A DNA stretch of 64,000 nt from positions 248,001 to 312,000 of the forward strand of contig NZ_CP047452.1 in assembly GCF_030440595.1 (NCBI RefSeq). Reading direction: 5' to 3'. The DNA comes from Corynebacterium glucuronolyticum DSM 44120. Its GTDB lineage: Bacteria; Actinomycetota; Actinomycetes; Mycobacteriales; Mycobacteriaceae. The notes beneath the pieces were generated by a model. The model saw nothing but the letters and a program-made list of their open reading frames with translations, was not told where the DNA came from and searched no databases. The position numbers and the translations under genes were made by a program. Below, one piece after another: positions 8,258 to 15,964 of this stretch (positions within the stretch are counted from its first letter, which is position 1; the number at the start of each line of letters is the position of its first letter).

Positions 8258-8910
8258 TGGCTACCAACTGGAGTCTTTACCTCGTCACCGACCCGCAACA
8301 GGGAGGGGGACCGGAAAACGTAGCACCGATCGTCGACAAGGCAATAAAGGGAGGGGTGAGCGTTGTGCAGCTGCGCGACAAGGACGCAACCGAGGCGGAG
8401 TTCCTCGCGCGAGCCATCAAGCTGAAGGAGCTCATGGAGCCCACGGGTGTGCCGCTGTTTGTGGATGATCGCCTTGATGTTGCCTGTGAGCTGGGCCTTA
8501 ACCTGCACATCGGGCAGAATGACGTGGACTACCTCGAGGCCCGCAAAAAACTGCCGGGGAACCTCATGCTTGGCCTCTCGGTGGGCAACCACCGGGAGCT
8601 GGACGAGGTGGAGAGGATGGATCCGGCGCTTCGCCCCGACGTCATCGGCGTGGGGCCTGTCGCGGACACCACCACCAAGAAGGATGCGCCGGCGGGGATC
8701 GGTGTGCAGGCGTTTGCTGAGATCGCCACGCGCGCCAAAGGCCTCGGCGTACCGGCCGTGGCCATCGGCGGGGTGAATCTCACCAACGCGAGTGAGCTCG
8801 GTGGAACGGACGGCGCGGGGATCTGCGTGGTCTCCGCCATCATGAAAGCAGCGGACCCGGAGGAAGCAGCCCGCGAGCTGCGAGCGGCCTTTGAGAATGG
8901 GAGGAAGTAG
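8257..8910 (+). CDS. thiE: Thiamine phosphate synthase ThiE
   Basis: 217-residue TIM-barrel enzyme that joins HMP-pyrophosphate and thiazole phosphate to make thiamine monophosphate. Seen: LYLVTDPQQGGG at the start of the barrel, VVQLRDKDATEAEF (about 38-51, pyrophosphate-binding), LFVDDRLDVACELG, GVGPVADTTTKKDAP (about 130-145) and VAIGGVNLTNASEL (about 168-181). The order thiM-thiE-thiD/tenA with overlapping stop/start codons implies translational coupling. The ATG shares its A with the thiM stop. Confidence 0.96.
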   Translation: MATNWSLYLVTDPQQGGGPENVAPIVDKAIKGGVSVVQLRDKDATEAEFLARAIKLKELMEPTGVPLFVDDRLDVACELGLNLHIGQNDVDYLEARKKLPGNLMLGLSVGNHRELDEVERMDPALRPDVIGVGPVADTTTKKDAPAGIGVQAFAEIATRAKGLGVPAVAIGGVNLTNASELGGTDGAGICVVSAIMKAADPEEAARELRAAFENGRK

Positions 8911-10427
8911 TGCTGCCCCGAGTCCTTACCATCGCCGGCACCGATCCGACCGGTGGCGCGGGCCTGCAGGCCGATATCAAGTCCATTAACGAGGCCGGCG
9001 GTTTCCCGCTGTCGGTGACGACGGCGCTGGTGGCGCAGAACACGTGCGGTGTCCGCGAGGTTCACACCCCGCCGGTCGAGTTCCTCCGCGCGCAGCTCGA
9101 TGCCGTTTTCGACGACGTCCAGGTCGATGCCGTCAAGATCGGCATGCTCGGCTCGGCGGAGATCACCCACGCCATCACCGAGTACCTCGACGCGCACCCG
9201 GTCAGGCACCTCGTCGTCGATCCGGTCATGGTTGCTACCAGCGGTGATCGCCTCCTTGACACGGCTGCCGAAAGCGCTCTGCGGGAGCTGTGCACCCGCG
9301 CCACCATCATCACCCCCAACGTTGATGAGCTCGCTGTTCTCGCCGCCACGCAGCCTGCGACGACGCACGCGGAAGCCATCGCCCAGGGGCAGGCTCTCGC
9401 GCACGATCTTGGCACTGCGGTGCTGGTCAAGGGCGGTCACCTCACGGGTGGGCGCGCCGACAACGTCGTCGTCCACCCCTCCGGCGACACGTTCGCCATC
9501 CCCAACGCCCGCATCGATACGAAGAACACGCACGGCACGGGCTGTTCGCTCTCCTCGAGCCTCGCCACCCGCCTCGCCACAGGTCAGAGCATCGACGATG
9601 CCGCGCAGTGGGCAACCCTGTGGCTCACCGCCGCCATCCGCGCCGCCGACGACCTGAACGTCGGCCACGGCCACGGCCCGGTCGACCACGCAGCCTGGAA
9701 CCGCATGTATCGCCAGGCCGCGGACACGACACCGTGGGAGGCTCCCATAGGTCCCGCGGTCGATCCGCTCGTCGCACCCGCCGGCCCCCACACGCACGCC
9801 CTCTGGGATCTGGTGTCTCCGCTGGTCACCGCCACCTTAAGCGATGGTTTCCTCACCATGCTTGCCGACGGCTCCCTCCCGCACCGAGCGTTCGCAACCT
9901 ACCTCCTCCAGGATGCCTACTACCTCGGTGAATACGGCAAGGCTCTCGCCGGTGTGGCAGCGCTTGCCCCCACCCCTGACGACATGATCGCCTGGGCGCG
10001 CGATGCGCAAGGTACGATGGCGGAAAAGACGAAACTCCATGACGCCATCCTCGGCGGAGCCGAGGATGCCACCCAGTGCGACCCCTCATATGTCACTCTC
10101 GGCTACACGAGCCTGCTCACCGCAGCGACGACGAAGGGCTACGCCGTGGCCGCCACCGCCGTCCTCCCGTGCTACTGGCTCTACGCCGACATCGCCCTCC
10201 GCCTCGGCGAGCAGGACACCCCCGACCACCCCTTCCACCCGTGGCTGTCCGCCTACGCCGACGGCGAGTTTGTCGACTGCACCCGCGCCGCCATCGAGCG
10301 CGTGGAGCGCGCCCTCGAGGATGCAGGCCCCGCCGATCGTGAGGAGGCGACAAAGTTCTTCCTCTACGCCTCCTACTGGGAGCGCGAGTTCTTCGGGCAG
10401 GGGCTACGCACCCCGTGGTGGGATTAG
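8910..10427 (+). CDS. thiD: ThiD-TenA fusion: HMP kinase plus aminopyrimidine hydrolase
   Basis: 505 residues in two enzymes. Residues 1-265 are ThiD: VLTIAGTDPTGGAGLQADIK, VDPVMVATSGD and the C-terminal anion-hole motif THGTGCSLSSSLA (about 212-224), phosphorylating HMP and HMP-phosphate. Residues about 285-505 are TenA-like: YLLQDAYYLGEY, the catalytic cysteine in AVLPCYWLYADI and the acid in YWEREFF near the C-terminus, so an active thiaminase-II/aminopyrimidine aminohydrolase is expected. GTG start overlaps the thiE stop (TAGTG). With thiM and thiE this operon salvages both thiamine halves; no thiC or thiazole synthesis gene is present in the window. Confidence 0.93.
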   Translation: MLPRVLTIAGTDPTGGAGLQADIKSINEAGGFPLSVTTALVAQNTCGVREVHTPPVEFLRAQLDAVFDDVQVDAVKIGMLGSAEITHAITEYLDAHPVRHLVVDPVMVATSGDRLLDTAAESALRELCTRATIITPNVDELAVLAATQPATTHAEAIAQGQALAHDLGTAVLVKGGHLTGGRADNVVVHPSGDTFAIPNARIDTKNTHGTGCSLSSSLATRLATGQSIDDAAQWATLWLTAAIRAADDLNVGHGHGPVDHAAWNRMYRQAADTTPWEAPIGPAVDPLVAPAGPHTHALWDLVSPLVTATLSDGFLTMLADGSLPHRAFATYLLQDAYYLGEYGKALAGVAALAPTPDDMIAWARDAQGTMAEKTKLHDAILGGAEDATQCDPSYVTLGYTSLLTAATTKGYAVAATAVLPCYWLYADIALRLGEQDTPDHPFHPWLSAYADGEFVDCTRAAIERVERALEDAGPADREEATKFFLYASYWEREFFGQGLRTPWWD

Positions 10428-10612
10428 TTGAAGCAAAAAAAACTCAGAAGAAAGGGAAGAACGCATCCCACCAGCTGAAGTTCCAGGAGCGTGGTTCGGG
10501 TCCGAATAATCGGCTTCTGAATATGCGCTACCTGGAACTATGTGGGATGAGGGGAAGTGACGAAATTGCCTGGGAGGCTGATACGCAGAAAACTTCGCCA
10601 AACGTGTGAAGC
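10428..10612. other. Short gap between convergent genes
   Basis: This 185-bp gap separates the thiamine operon from the oppositely oriented ABC exporter. An A-run follows the thiD stop, but I found no clear hairpin terminator and no small gene I would support. Confidence 0.4.
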
Positions 10613-12406
10613 CTAGATGGCCTCGTCAATATTTGTGTCTTGAAGTTGGGAAGCGAACAAACGTCGAAAACCTGAATCCCTAGACACAAGTTCGGTGAAG
10701 GTTCCTGACTCCTCTACGCGGCCGCCCTCCATGTAGTAGATCCGATCCAAATTCTGCAGCGTAGACGCGCGGTGAGTAACGACAATGACTACTTTCCTAC
10801 TGCTCAAAGCCCTCAAGCAAGAAAAGATCTCAGCCTCCCCACGTGCATCGATCGAACTTGTTGGCTCATCAAGGATCCAAATTCCAGCATCCCGGATATA
10901 CAACCGTGCCAGAGCTAGGCGTTGCCATTGTCCGCCTGAAAGCCCTGTGCCTTTCCATTGCTCCCCCAGTTGCATATCCAGACTCGTGACAAACGTTTGC
11001 GCGCCTACCATTCGCAGTGCCTCCCATAGCTTCTCATCCGAAGGCCAGCAGGACGGGTCAAGTCCCAAGCAGAGGTTTTCGCGAACGGTCAGCTCGAAAC
11101 GCGAGTAATCCTGCGCCAACATCCCGAAATAGCGATGGCGTTCCGCGAAGTCTTGCTTACTAAGCTCACGGTGGTCTCCCGAATCCGTGGATACGAGAAT
11201 TGATCCGTCGGACACGTCATATAGCCCAACGAGAGCGGAAAGCAGTGATGTTTTTCCGGCACCGTTTGCCCCGACCAACGCAACGACCTCGCCGCAGTGC
11301 GCATGAAGACAAGCATGGGACACAATTGTTCGGTCCCCAATCGTCACATCAATGTCCTTCGCGTTCAAAGCAGCAACCTGATGAACGACGGGCAGCGGTG
11401 GTGTCATCTCAGGCAAGGCAAGAAATTCTTCAAGCATGAGCAATGGTTTCGTTTCCTGCATGAGCATTCCGACGGACCAACCGACATTGTGAATAGCAAA
11501 CAACCCACTCGAAATACCAACGAGAGCTGCGGTGGCTTCGACAGGACTGGCATTGCCGTGCAATAGGAACGCAAGTAGGCAGAAGGCAAAAATTACCACC
11601 GTAACAAGGCCATTGATATTTTCCGCCTTGATGTACATCGCGTGAACGCTTCGATCTAGTGCTGCAGCCTTATTGCGATAGCGTCCGGCTTGACTGCGAA
11701 ACCATTCCCTGCCGTCCAACAGTGCCAGCTCTGTTCCCGGTGACTGGTACATCATCTGCTCGAAGAAGTAGTTGGCATGGCGGTGGTAGTCGTTATTCCG
11801 TTCCCATTGTTCGGCCAGCTTCTTTGAACAGTAAAAATTAGTGAGGAGGCTCGGTATGAGCGAAAGCAAAAGAAGCACGGCACCTAAAGTGCTGAACCTG
11901 AAAAGGGAGAGGAAAAGAAAAATACATACAAATACGGCGAATATAACGCTTGTCACTGCAGTGGCTTGTACTGAAAGATTCCCGTTGGAGACCACCTCTA
12001 AGGCTTGCCGTGTCCTTTTGTTTACCTCCGGCTGCCGAAGCTGTTTAGGGTCAATCCGTGAAACTTTTTGGTCTACTGCGAGTCGGCCTTGCCACGCAAT
12101 TGTGAGACGAAGAATATCCCCCAACCGTCCACACACATCTTGTAAAGAAACGAAGCCTGCGAGTAGTAAAGCGACCAGAAGAATCAGAAAAACAGTCTTG
12201 TTTGCAGGTTCTTCCTGCAGCGATGTGCCCAGAAGGGAGATGAGCCACGCCTGCACAGCAGGAAACGCTGCGAGGATAATTTGGATGACGAGGAGCAGGA
12301 TGAGCGTTTTAGACGCCGTGCGGCGCGCAAACCGCAAAGCAAATCTACACGCTCTATACGTCCCCTTTCCGTAAAAGGACGGGTTATTACTCATGCCCAC
12401 ATCCAT
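10613..12406 (-). CDS. ABC exporter, fused membrane and ATPase domains
   Basis: 597 residues with a type-I exporter layout: about six membrane segments in residues 25-320 and an ATPase domain after about 350. Walker A VGANGAGKTSLLSAL, signature LSGGQWQRLALARL, Walker B IWILDEPTSSID and switch VTHRAST are all intact, so it should be active as a homodimer. LSGGQWQR and the solitary setting resemble exporters of peptides such as lantibiotics or other bacteriocins, but no cargo is evident. Two possible starts exist: ATG 12406 (preceded by CAGG) and ATG 12394. Composition is visibly more A+T-rich than neighbours, suggesting transfer. A 38-codon open frame overlaps its 5' end. Confidence 0.85.
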   Translation of the reverse strand: MDVGMSNNPSFYGKGTYRACRFALRFARRTASKTLILLLVIQIILAAFPAVQAWLISLLGTSLQEEPANKTVFLILLVALLLAGFVSLQDVCGRLGDILRLTIAWQGRLAVDQKVSRIDPKQLRQPEVNKRTRQALEVVSNGNLSVQATAVTSVIFAVFVCIFLFLSLFRFSTLGAVLLLLSLIPSLLTNFYCSKKLAEQWERNNDYHRHANYFFEQMMYQSPGTELALLDGREWFRSQAGRYRNKAAALDRSVHAMYIKAENINGLVTVVIFAFCLLAFLLHGNASPVEATAALVGISSGLFAIHNVGWSVGMLMQETKPLLMLEEFLALPEMTPPLPVVHQVAALNAKDIDVTIGDRTIVSHACLHAHCGEVVALVGANGAGKTSLLSALVGLYDVSDGSILVSTDSGDHRELSKQDFAERHRYFGMLAQDYSRFELTVRENLCLGLDPSCWPSDEKLWEALRMVGAQTFVTSLDMQLGEQWKGTGLSGGQWQRLALARLYIRDAGIWILDEPTSSIDARGEAEIFSCLRALSSRKVVIVVTHRASTLQNLDRIYYMEGGRVEESGTFTELVSRDSGFRRLFASQLQDTNIDEAI

Positions 12407-12503
12407 TTCTTAACCTGTCATTTTCAAAATTCAATGTGGAAGTTACCGGATGGAAAACAACTTGAGCATCCGGTTTTGCGTGCCGCGTGCTTTTCACACT
12501 CAT
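12387..12503 (-). CDS. Possible 38-residue peptide overlapping the exporter start
   Basis: A short open frame from ATG 12503 to TAA 12387-12389 encodes a 38-residue peptide that begins MSVKSTRHAK and ends RNGCGHE. It overlaps the exporter start by 20 bp, the kind of arrangement seen for translationally coupled leaders or small export substrates. The Shine-Dalgarno signal is weak (GGAG about 18 bp upstream) and the peptide has no recognised precursor motif, only one Cys. It could equally be chance. Confidence 0.2.
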   Translation of the reverse strand: MSVKSTRHAKPDAQVVFHPVTSTLNFENDRLRNGCGHE

Positions 12504-12721
12504 TTTATCTGCAGTTGATGCACTCCACTATGAAACTCTGTGTGCGATAGAGCACACGTATATATGAGTGGGGAAGGTGTCGACGCAGTCAGCCTGGTGT
12601 ATTTGATGCGAGTGAATTGCAAAGCAGAATATCTTGTGCCGCGTGGAAAATAGTGGATTCGGGGTAGCGGTCGGGGCTGCACTGCCGGCGGGCGTGTAGA
12701 TGGGCTGTAAAACGTGCGATG

Positions 12722-12754
12722 AAAAAGGGCTCGGCGCGGGAGCGCGCCGAGCCC
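12722..12754 (-). terminator. Terminator of the quinone oxidoreductase gene
   Basis: GGGCTCGGCGCG (12727-12738) pairs with CGCGCCGAGCCC (12743-12754), a 12-bp perfect stem with a very short loop. On the minus strand the stem is followed by CTTTTTC, giving a rho-independent terminator 27 bp beyond the oxidoreductase stop. Confidence 0.85.
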
Positions 12755-12781
12755 TGGCTCTTCACCCAGAATGCGGGTTTG

Positions 12782-13690
12782 TTAGACCTCGAGCGCGATC
12801 TTGCCGGTAATTTCGCCATCCTTGATCAGGCGGTGGGCCTCGGCAGCTTCCTCCAGGGGGAGCACCGTGGAGACCTGGGTGGTGAACTCGCCGGCCTCAA
12901 TCATCGGCCAGACGTGCTCCACCGTGGAGGCGACGATCCGCGCCTTGTCCTCGGTGTCGCGGGCGCGCAGCGCCGTGGCGGAAATGGAGCCGCGCTTGGA
13001 CAGCAGCCTGCCGATATTCAGCTCCCCCTTGACACCACCCTGCATGCCGATGGTCACCTGGTGCCCGTCGTAAGCCAGCGCCCGGACGTTCTGATCCAGG
13101 TACTTGGCGCCGATGATGTCGAGGATGACATCGCAGGAGTTCTTCAGCTCCTCGGCGAAGTCCTGCTCCTTGTAGTTGATGAGGATATCCGCGCCGAGCT
13201 CCTTGCAATGGTCGAGCTTGTGCTGCGAACCGGCGGTCACAGCGACCTCCGCACCAAAGTGCTTGGCCAGCTGGATGGCGCAGGTACCGATGCCACCGGC
13301 ACCGCCGTGGATGAGGATGCGCTGGCCCTTCTGCAGGCCAGCAAGCATGAACACGTTGGACCAGACGGTGCAGGTCACCTCAGCGATGGTGGCGGCCTCG
13401 GGCATGGTCAGCCCCTTCGGCACGGGCATGAGTTGGCCTTCGGGAACGGCCACGTACTCGGCGTAGCCACCACCGGCCAAAAGTGCAATGGCGGGCTTGT
13501 CATCAACGTATCCTGCAGCTTCTAGTCCGAGGATGCTGGTGATACCCTTCGGCGGTGGGTAGTGGCCCTGGTTCTGCAGGATATCGCCACGGTTAACACC
13601 GGCCGCGGCCACCTTCATGAGCTTCTCGCCCTCGCCTAGTTCGGGGGTTGGTGCATCAATTACTTCTAGCTCCTGGGAAATTGCTTTCAT
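12782..13690 (-). CDS. Zinc-independent NAD(P)H:quinone oxidoreductase family protein
   Basis: About 302-residue medium-chain dehydrogenase/reductase of the quinone oxidoreductase type. Seen: an N-terminal GroES-like domain (GVNRGDILQNQGHYPPPKG), the Rossmann dinucleotide motif GGAGGIGTCAIQLAKHFGAEV (about 148-168) and a C-terminal lobe with HVWPMIEAGEF. The Zn-binding cysteines of alcohol dehydrogenases are absent, as in Qor. Start chosen at ATG 13690; the longer frame to 13747 would run into the tRNA-Ser gene. A relative (Rv3777) sits near the galactan cluster in mycobacteria, consistent with local gene order. Substrate unknown. Confidence 0.88.
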   Translation of the reverse strand: MKAISQELEVIDAPTPELGEGEKLMKVAAAGVNRGDILQNQGHYPPPKGITSILGLEAAGYVDDKPAIALLAGGGYAEYVAVPEGQLMPVPKGLTMPEAATIAEVTCTVWSNVFMLAGLQKGQRILIHGGAGGIGTCAIQLAKHFGAEVAVTAGSQHKLDHCKELGADILINYKEQDFAEELKNSCDVILDIIGAKYLDQNVRALAYDGHQVTIGMQGGVKGELNIGRLLSKRGSISATALRARDTEDKARIVASTVEHVWPMIEAGEFTTQVSTVLPLEEAAEAHRLIKDGEITGKIALEV

Positions 13691-13719
13691 GCACACCAGG
13701 CTATAGTATTTTTCCCATT

Positions 13720-13804
13720 GGAGACATGGCAGAGCGGCCGAATGCACTCGCCTTGAAAGCGAGCGTCCCTAACCGGACCGGGGGTTCAAATCCCTCTGTC
13801 TCCG
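13720..13804 (+). tRNA. tRNA-Ser (anticodon UGA)
   Basis: Acceptor GGAGACA pairs with TGTCTCC (13797-13803) and the discriminator is G. The anticodon loop CTTGAAA between CTCGC and GCGAG gives TGA, reading UCA-type serine codons. A long variable arm precedes GGGGTTCAAATCC, typical of class II tRNA-Ser. CCA is not encoded. Confidence 0.96.
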
Positions 13805-13811
13805 CAGGTAA

Positions 13812-13849
13812 GAAAACCCCTGGTGCGTGTGACCAGGGGTTTTTACTTT
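13812..13849 (+). terminator. Terminator after tRNA-Ser(UGA)
   Basis: AACCCCTGGT pairs with ACCAGGGGTT around a short loop, followed by a T-rich run. It lies 8 bp after the tRNA 3' end. Confidence 0.85.
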
Positions 13850-13852
13850 TTG

Positions 13853-14045
13853 TCGCAGATTTGGGGGGGCGGATTCTGCCGACCTGCGTAAAAGCACGGG
13901 GCTTTTCGGAATCTGCTGCGAAAAGTAAAAAGGGTGGGGTGGCCGGAAAGGCAGTTCGGTTATCGCAGCAGATATCGAGCCTGGATTCGGGCGACCTGCG
14001 GAAATGCGAGGGAAGCCGGTGTTCGGGATCTGCTGCAAAAACTTA
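13853..14045. repeat. Two diverged copies of a ~75-84 bp element with inverted ends
   Basis: Copy A (13853-13927) and copy B (13962-14045) both begin TCGCAG(CAG)AT, share GGATTC-G-CGACCTGCG in the middle and end ATCTGCTGC-AAAA. The ends of each copy are inverted relative to one another (CGCAGAT versus ATCTGCTGCGA), so each can fold back. They fill the gap between tRNA-Ser(UGA) and the convergent aminotransferase gene. They may be a small intergenic repeat family or a MITE-like element; no coding capacity is seen. Confidence 0.6.
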
Positions 14046-14051
14046 AGGCGC

Positions 14052-15020
14052 CTACCCCAGCAGCGCGTCCGTTTCTTCCTCCGTGGTGACGGTGATGCGC
14101 GTGCCTTCGGGGAAGTGGCGGACGATGACGCCCTCCTTCTCAAACTTCTGGCCGGGCAGCCAAATGAAGTTTGCCTGGCTAGGGACGGCGCCGAGGGCTT
14201 CCTGGGCGCGGACGCGCTGCTTTTTCACCTCGGCGACTCGTGCGGCGAGCTCATCGCCAGCCGCCAGGCTGGCGAGCGCAGCAGCCTGGGCGGGAGCGGA
14301 GACGGCGAAGGGAATGGCGACCTTGATGAGGGCGTCGATAAGCTCGGAAGAACCGAGGGCATAGCCGATGCGGAGGGCGGCGAGACCGTAGGCCTTCGAG
14401 AACGTGCGCAAAACGACGAGGTTCGGGTGGTCGGCGAGCTTGCCCACACCGGACTCCACGTCGGCGAACTCGATGTAGGCCTCGTCGAGGGCGACGACTA
14501 CGTCCGTGGGCACGCGCTTCATGAACGCGTCGAACTCTGCGCCGGTGAAGGCGGTGCCGGAGGGGTTGTTCGGGTTGCAGAGGAAAAGAAGCTTCGTGTT
14601 TTCCGTCACGGCCTCGGCGATGCCGTCGAGGTCAACGGCCTCTTTCTTGTCCAGCGGGATCGGCACCTTCGTCGCGCCGCACACGTCGACGAAGATGGGG
14701 TACGCCTCAAACGAGCGCCAGGGGTAGATGACCTCATCCTCGCGGTTGAGGCACGTAATCTGCACGAGCTGCTGGCACAGGGCGGAGGAGCCACAGCCGA
14801 CGGCGACCTGCTCAAAGCTGAGGTCGAAGGTGGAAGCAAGCGTCTCGCGGAGCTCTACGGCGAACATATCGGGGTAGCGGTTCACCTCGACCTTGTCCAG
14901 GGCCTGTTTCACGCTGGGGAGGGCGTCGTGCGCCAACTCGTTGGAGGAAAGCTTGATCGCCCCCTCGATCTTCTTTCCGGGAACGTAGCTGGGGATATTG
15001 GTAAGATCTTCTCGTAGCAT
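14052..15020 (-). CDS. pat: Aromatic/histidinol-phosphate aminotransferase (Pat/HisC2 family)
   Basis: 322-residue fold-type I PLP enzyme. Seen: IKLSSNELAHD for the N-terminal arm, CNPNNPSGT (about 160), DEAYIEFAD (about 190-198, with the pyridine-N Asp and ring Tyr) and the Schiff-base lysine in RTFSKAYGLAALRIG (about 212-226). In corynebacteria this second HisC-like gene encodes an aromatic amino acid aminotransferase acting in Phe/Tyr synthesis, and tyrA lies about 3 kb away. Specificity against histidinol phosphate cannot be read from sequence alone. ATG start at 15020; it sits between two tRNA-Ser genes and is convergent with the first. Confidence 0.87.
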   Translation of the reverse strand: MLREDLTNIPSYVPGKKIEGAIKLSSNELAHDALPSVKQALDKVEVNRYPDMFAVELRETLASTFDLSFEQVAVGCGSSALCQQLVQITCLNREDEVIYPWRSFEAYPIFVDVCGATKVPIPLDKKEAVDLDGIAEAVTENTKLLFLCNPNNPSGTAFTGAEFDAFMKRVPTDVVVALDEAYIEFADVESGVGKLADHPNLVVLRTFSKAYGLAALRIGYALGSSELIDALIKVAIPFAVSAPAQAAALASLAAGDELAARVAEVKKQRVRAQEALGAVPSQANFIWLPGQKFEKEGVIVRHFPEGTRITVTTEEETDALLG

Positions 15021-15086
15021 GTGGACAGTTTACTCTCACCTGCTATTTTGGTGGGAAGCGCGGTTACCGGTACGATAGGTGACCAA

Positions 15087-15175
15087 GGAGACGTGCCAGA
15101 GCGGCCGAATGGGGCTCACTGCTAATGAGTTGCCCTCTTTATCGAGGGCCGGAGGTTCAAATCCTCTCGTCTCCG
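15087..15175 (+). tRNA. tRNA-Ser (anticodon GCU)
   Basis: Acceptor GGAGACG pairs with CGTCTCC (15168-15174). The anticodon loop CTGCTAA gives GCT, reading AGC/AGU. The long variable arm (TGCCCTCTTTATCGAGGGC) is typical of tRNA-Ser. Confidence 0.96.
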
Positions 15176-15207
15176 CAGCTGCCCTTTAGTGGTTTTGGGG
15201 CAGCGCC

Positions 15208-15280
15208 GCGCCCGTGGCTCAACGGATAGAGCATCTGACTACGGATCAGAAGGTTGGGGGTTCGAATCCCTTCGGGCGCA
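15208..15280 (+). tRNA. tRNA-Arg (anticodon ACG), copy 1
   Basis: A 73-nt cloverleaf with acceptor GCGCCCG/CGGGCGC and discriminator A. The anticodon loop CTACGGA gives ACG, read as ICG for CGN arginine codons. The whole 73 nt recurs unchanged at 17243-17315. A terminator follows immediately. Confidence 0.96.
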
Positions 15281-15285
15281 CAATT

Positions 15286-15321
15286 AAACCCCAGCTAGGA
15301 ACACTAGCTGGGGTTTTTTCT
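15286..15321 (+). terminator. Terminator after tRNA-Arg copy 1
   Basis: AACCCCAGCTAG pairs with CTAGCTGGGGTT around GAACA, followed by TTTTTTCTT. A strong rho-independent terminator. Confidence 0.9.
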
Positions 15322-15447
15322 TGTCGCCGCGCACCTACAAGAATTTCGGGTTTAAGTAGCGAAAATTCAAACAGGCTATGGGACAATTATCACTACCACT
15401 AATCGGCAGTTTGAATGGCGATGAAGAACAGCTAAAGGAGAACAGTA

Positions 15448-15786
15448 ATGAACAGGGCAATCCAACAACCAATAACGACACTTCTACCAACGGCCAACAC
15501 CCTCATGGAGGTGAACAAGGCGCTCGGCCTGCCAACGGACAAGGAAACAATCCGAGCGAGGGGACAGGAAATGCTGGAGGAGTTCGGGGAACTGCGGTGG
15601 AAGATCCTCAACAGCCGCCAACGGAGCTTTCAGGCAGCGAACGGACACCCGATGAACACGCAGCAGGTAATGGCGGCGGGGCAGCAGGCGGGGCAGCAGG
15701 CGCTGGACATAATAGTGGAGAGGTACGTGAGGGCTCCGCTGAGGGAAACGGAGCCGATGGAAACTGATATCGAGTTCGAGAACTAG
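15448..15786 (+). CDS. Hypothetical small protein
   Basis: 112 residues, not recognised. It is supported by a strong ribosome binding site, AAAGGAG ending 9 bp before the ATG. The protein is polar and probably mostly helical (EMLEEFGELRWKILNSRQRSFQAA), Gln- and Ala-rich around residues 70-85, and has no Cys, signal peptide or membrane segment. It lies alone between two identical tRNA-Arg genes, upstream of the M20 amidohydrolase. A second, longer frame overlaps it but is a low-complexity Gly/Asn/Glu translation and is rejected. Confidence 0.65.
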   Translation: MNRAIQQPITTLLPTANTLMEVNKALGLPTDKETIRARGQEMLEEFGELRWKILNSRQRSFQAANGHPMNTQQVMAAGQQAGQQALDIIVERYVRAPLRETEPMETDIEFEN

Positions 15787-15964
15787 ATCCCGATACGCGT
15801 GACCAGTCCGTTTTTCCTGCAATGGCCTATGTGGTCCCCGGACAATCGGACTGTTCAAGCCTCAGCTTCCAACTGTGCGGTGACAATCGTGCTACCAAAC
15901 GTAGTGAGTGTGACGATATTACCATTGCGTGAGTAACACATCTCGTGTTGGAGAAAGGATCGCA

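Noticed and set aside
10415..10609. 64-codon frame after the ThiD-TenA gene
   Set aside because: Begins inside the fusion gene's 3' end in another phase and lacks a ribosome site or recognisable composition.
13691..13747. Longer N-terminus for the quinone oxidoreductase
   Set aside because: It would run through the tRNA-Ser(UGA) gene, and the conserved protein begins at the ATG at 13690.
15378..15767. A 129-codon frame overlapping the hypothetical gene at 15448
   Set aside because: Low-complexity Gly/Asn/Glu composition and no ribosome binding site, while the overlapping frame at 15448 has a strong AAAGGAG. Treated as a shadow frame.
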